The notes under the pieces were generated by a model. The model searched no databases. It was not told the origin of the DNA and worked only from the letters and a program-made list of their open reading frames with translations. Source: an uncultured Acetatifactor sp. (GTDB lineage: Bacteria; Bacillota; Clostridia; Lachnospirales; Lachnospiraceae). Taken from it: a stretch of 47,959 nucleotides of DNA. Within the stretch, counting starts at the first letter, position 1. Each line of letters opens with the position of its first letter. This document shows positions 47,199 through 47,959 of this stretch, in pieces. The stretch lies in contig CAJUFO010000029.1 of the NCBI GenBank assembly GCA_910585615.1, positions 1 to 47,959 of the forward strand, written 5' to 3'. A program made the position numbers and the translations under genes.

Positions 47199-47465
47199 TC
47201 AGAAAAACTTTTTGAGTTTGGAATGTCTCCACAAATACTGGCTGAAAAGGTCCTTGGCTTCTTCGGGATACTCGCATAATCGAAGGTACAGCATGTAGGC
47301 AAAGGCCAAGGCCATCTTGGATATGACAGAATCGGACTGGCCGAGGGCAGTGCCCTTTGAATTGATGCGGATGAAGATTTCCGTGACCTTGTCTATGTCC
47401 AGGGCTTTCTGTTTTTTAAGAATTTCTAAGTGCAAAAGAGGAGTAGCGGCCAGAATATAGAAAGC
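47199..47465 (-). pseudogene. DUF262 (GmrSD-type) fragment
   Basis: The minus-strand frame contains VTEIFIRINSKGTALGQSDS with VISKMALAFAYML, the conserved IF-x-RIN-x-x-G-x-x-L-x-x-D core of DUF262, the ParB-like domain of GmrS/type IV modification-dependent nucleases. The N-terminal catalytic motifs and the DUF1524 nuclease half are absent. The upstream part (beyond 47465) is antisense to the ATPase start and shows no homology. It is a remnant of a defence-type gene. Confidence 0.6.
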
Positions 47466-47510
47466 CATAGAATAACTGCCAGACAAATCACCTGAAAGGA
47501 TGAACTCGAA

Positions 47511-47959
47511 ATGAAGCTGATTTACCTTTGGGTAGAGAACTACATACATATAAAAGAACAGGGCTACCTATTAAACGCGGGTTACGATGTGAAATATGAT
47601 AGAGACGGGGAAAGGCATAAGCTATCGATATCAGAGAAGGACAATATCGATGGCATGCTTTACGGAGATAAGATAGCAGTCACAGCCATAGTAGGGGACA
47701 ATGGAGCGGGCAAGAGTACTTTACTGGATGCAATCAGGACTGTCTTGTTCGATAAGGACAAGAGGGGAAAAGAAATAACTGGTTTTCTTGTGTGGGAGGA
47801 CAGAGGGAACCTGGCTCTCTTCCCCTTTATGGAGAAAAAATGGAAAATTGAAACAGAGGTTGAAGTCAGTAAATGGCTTCCGGACGATTTTAACCTAATC
47901 TATTATCCGTAGTTCCCGCTACATAATTCCTTCTACATAACTGATAGAATAACGCAGCA
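47511..47959 (+). CDS. AAA/ABC-type ATPase N-terminus with an in-frame TAG, cut by the window end
   Basis: The frame starts LIYLWVENYIHIKEQGY and carries Walker A VGDNGAGKSTLLDAIRTVLF near residues 61-80. This is the RecF/SMC-like layout of stand-alone ATPases often found in defence islands. After LPDDFNLIYYP a TAG (47910-47912) stops it at 133 codons, but the same frame continues FPLHNSFYITDRITQ to the window end. The stop therefore looks like a CAG-to-TAG change in a longer gene. AAAGGA lies ten nt before the ATG. Function is not assignable without the C-terminal half. Confidence 0.6.

Noticed and set aside
1..47959. CRISPR arrays, tRNA and rRNA genes
   Set aside because: No regularly spaced direct repeats of 24-40 bp, no tRNA-like GGTTCGAATCC context with cloverleaf, and no rRNA-like segments were seen on reading.

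Overview
The window looks like a chromosome segment of a Gram-positive Clostridia member, most likely Lachnospiraceae. The evidence is the block yicC-remA-gmk-rpoZ, followed by rimO-pgsA-cinA-recA-recX-rny, together with AGGAGG-type ribosome binding sites, a SpoIIM-like protein, a TPP-riboswitch ThiT transporter and a LexA/DinR-type SOS box at recA. The first 24.8 kb is GC-rich by eye and mostly ordinary core genome. No rRNA, tRNA or CRISPR array was seen.

Region 1 (1-9.7 kb) holds RNA and translation housekeeping, phospholipid synthesis, SOS recombination and RNase Y. Promoters and terminators are clear: recA has TTGACA-N17-TATCCT with one LexA box inside it and a second downstream. Region 2 (9.7-24.8 kb) holds a subgroup Ic aspartate aminotransferase, SpoIIM-like protein, DAHP synthase, a sigma factor, a KTSC protein and a PadR/DUF1700-DUF4097 pair. 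It continues with a rearrangement scar where two truncated genes meet back to back, then AnmK with a His-rich 18-bp repeat array, a serine hydrolase and ThiT under a TPP riboswitch. Next comes a 997-residue fusion of a TetM/EF-G-like GTPase to a YacP/Rae1-type NYN nuclease. Last is a 250-bp element bounded by 36-bp perfect inverted repeats, followed by an orphan AbiEi antitoxin.

Region 3 (25.1-45.3 kb) is a surface-polysaccharide locus of mosaic composition. It is very AT-rich up to 32.2 kb, changes abruptly at the flippase, drops again at 34.1-36.7 kb, and is intermediate from 37 kb. It encodes a TagA/WecG transferase, LicD, four family-2 glycosyltransferases, a Wzy-like polymerase, a Wzx-like flippase, an ATP-grasp/HAD fusion, a pyruvyltransferase-like protein, a sugar aminotransferase with an acyltransferase, and a frameshifted GtrII glucosyltransferase. 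A complete phosphocholine pathway can be assembled: BCCT choline uptake, a kinase domain inside a winged-helix/nucleotidyltransferase/kinase fusion, a separate LicC, and LicD. The likely product is a Wzx/Wzy-type glycan decorated with phosphocholine, and possibly with an acylated amino sugar and pyruvate. No initiating phosphoglycosyltransferase or ligase is present.

Region 4 (45.3-48 kb) is a graveyard: IS66 and IS1380 transposase relics, a truncated Rpn-type nuclease, an intact XRE regulator with its own promoter, a DUF262 fragment, and an AAA ATPase with an in-frame TAG that runs off the window.

The best candidates for something little described are the GTPase-NYN fusion and the three-domain wHTH-LicC-LicA protein with a dyad over its probable promoter. 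The ATP-grasp/HAD fusion and the small repeat families come next.
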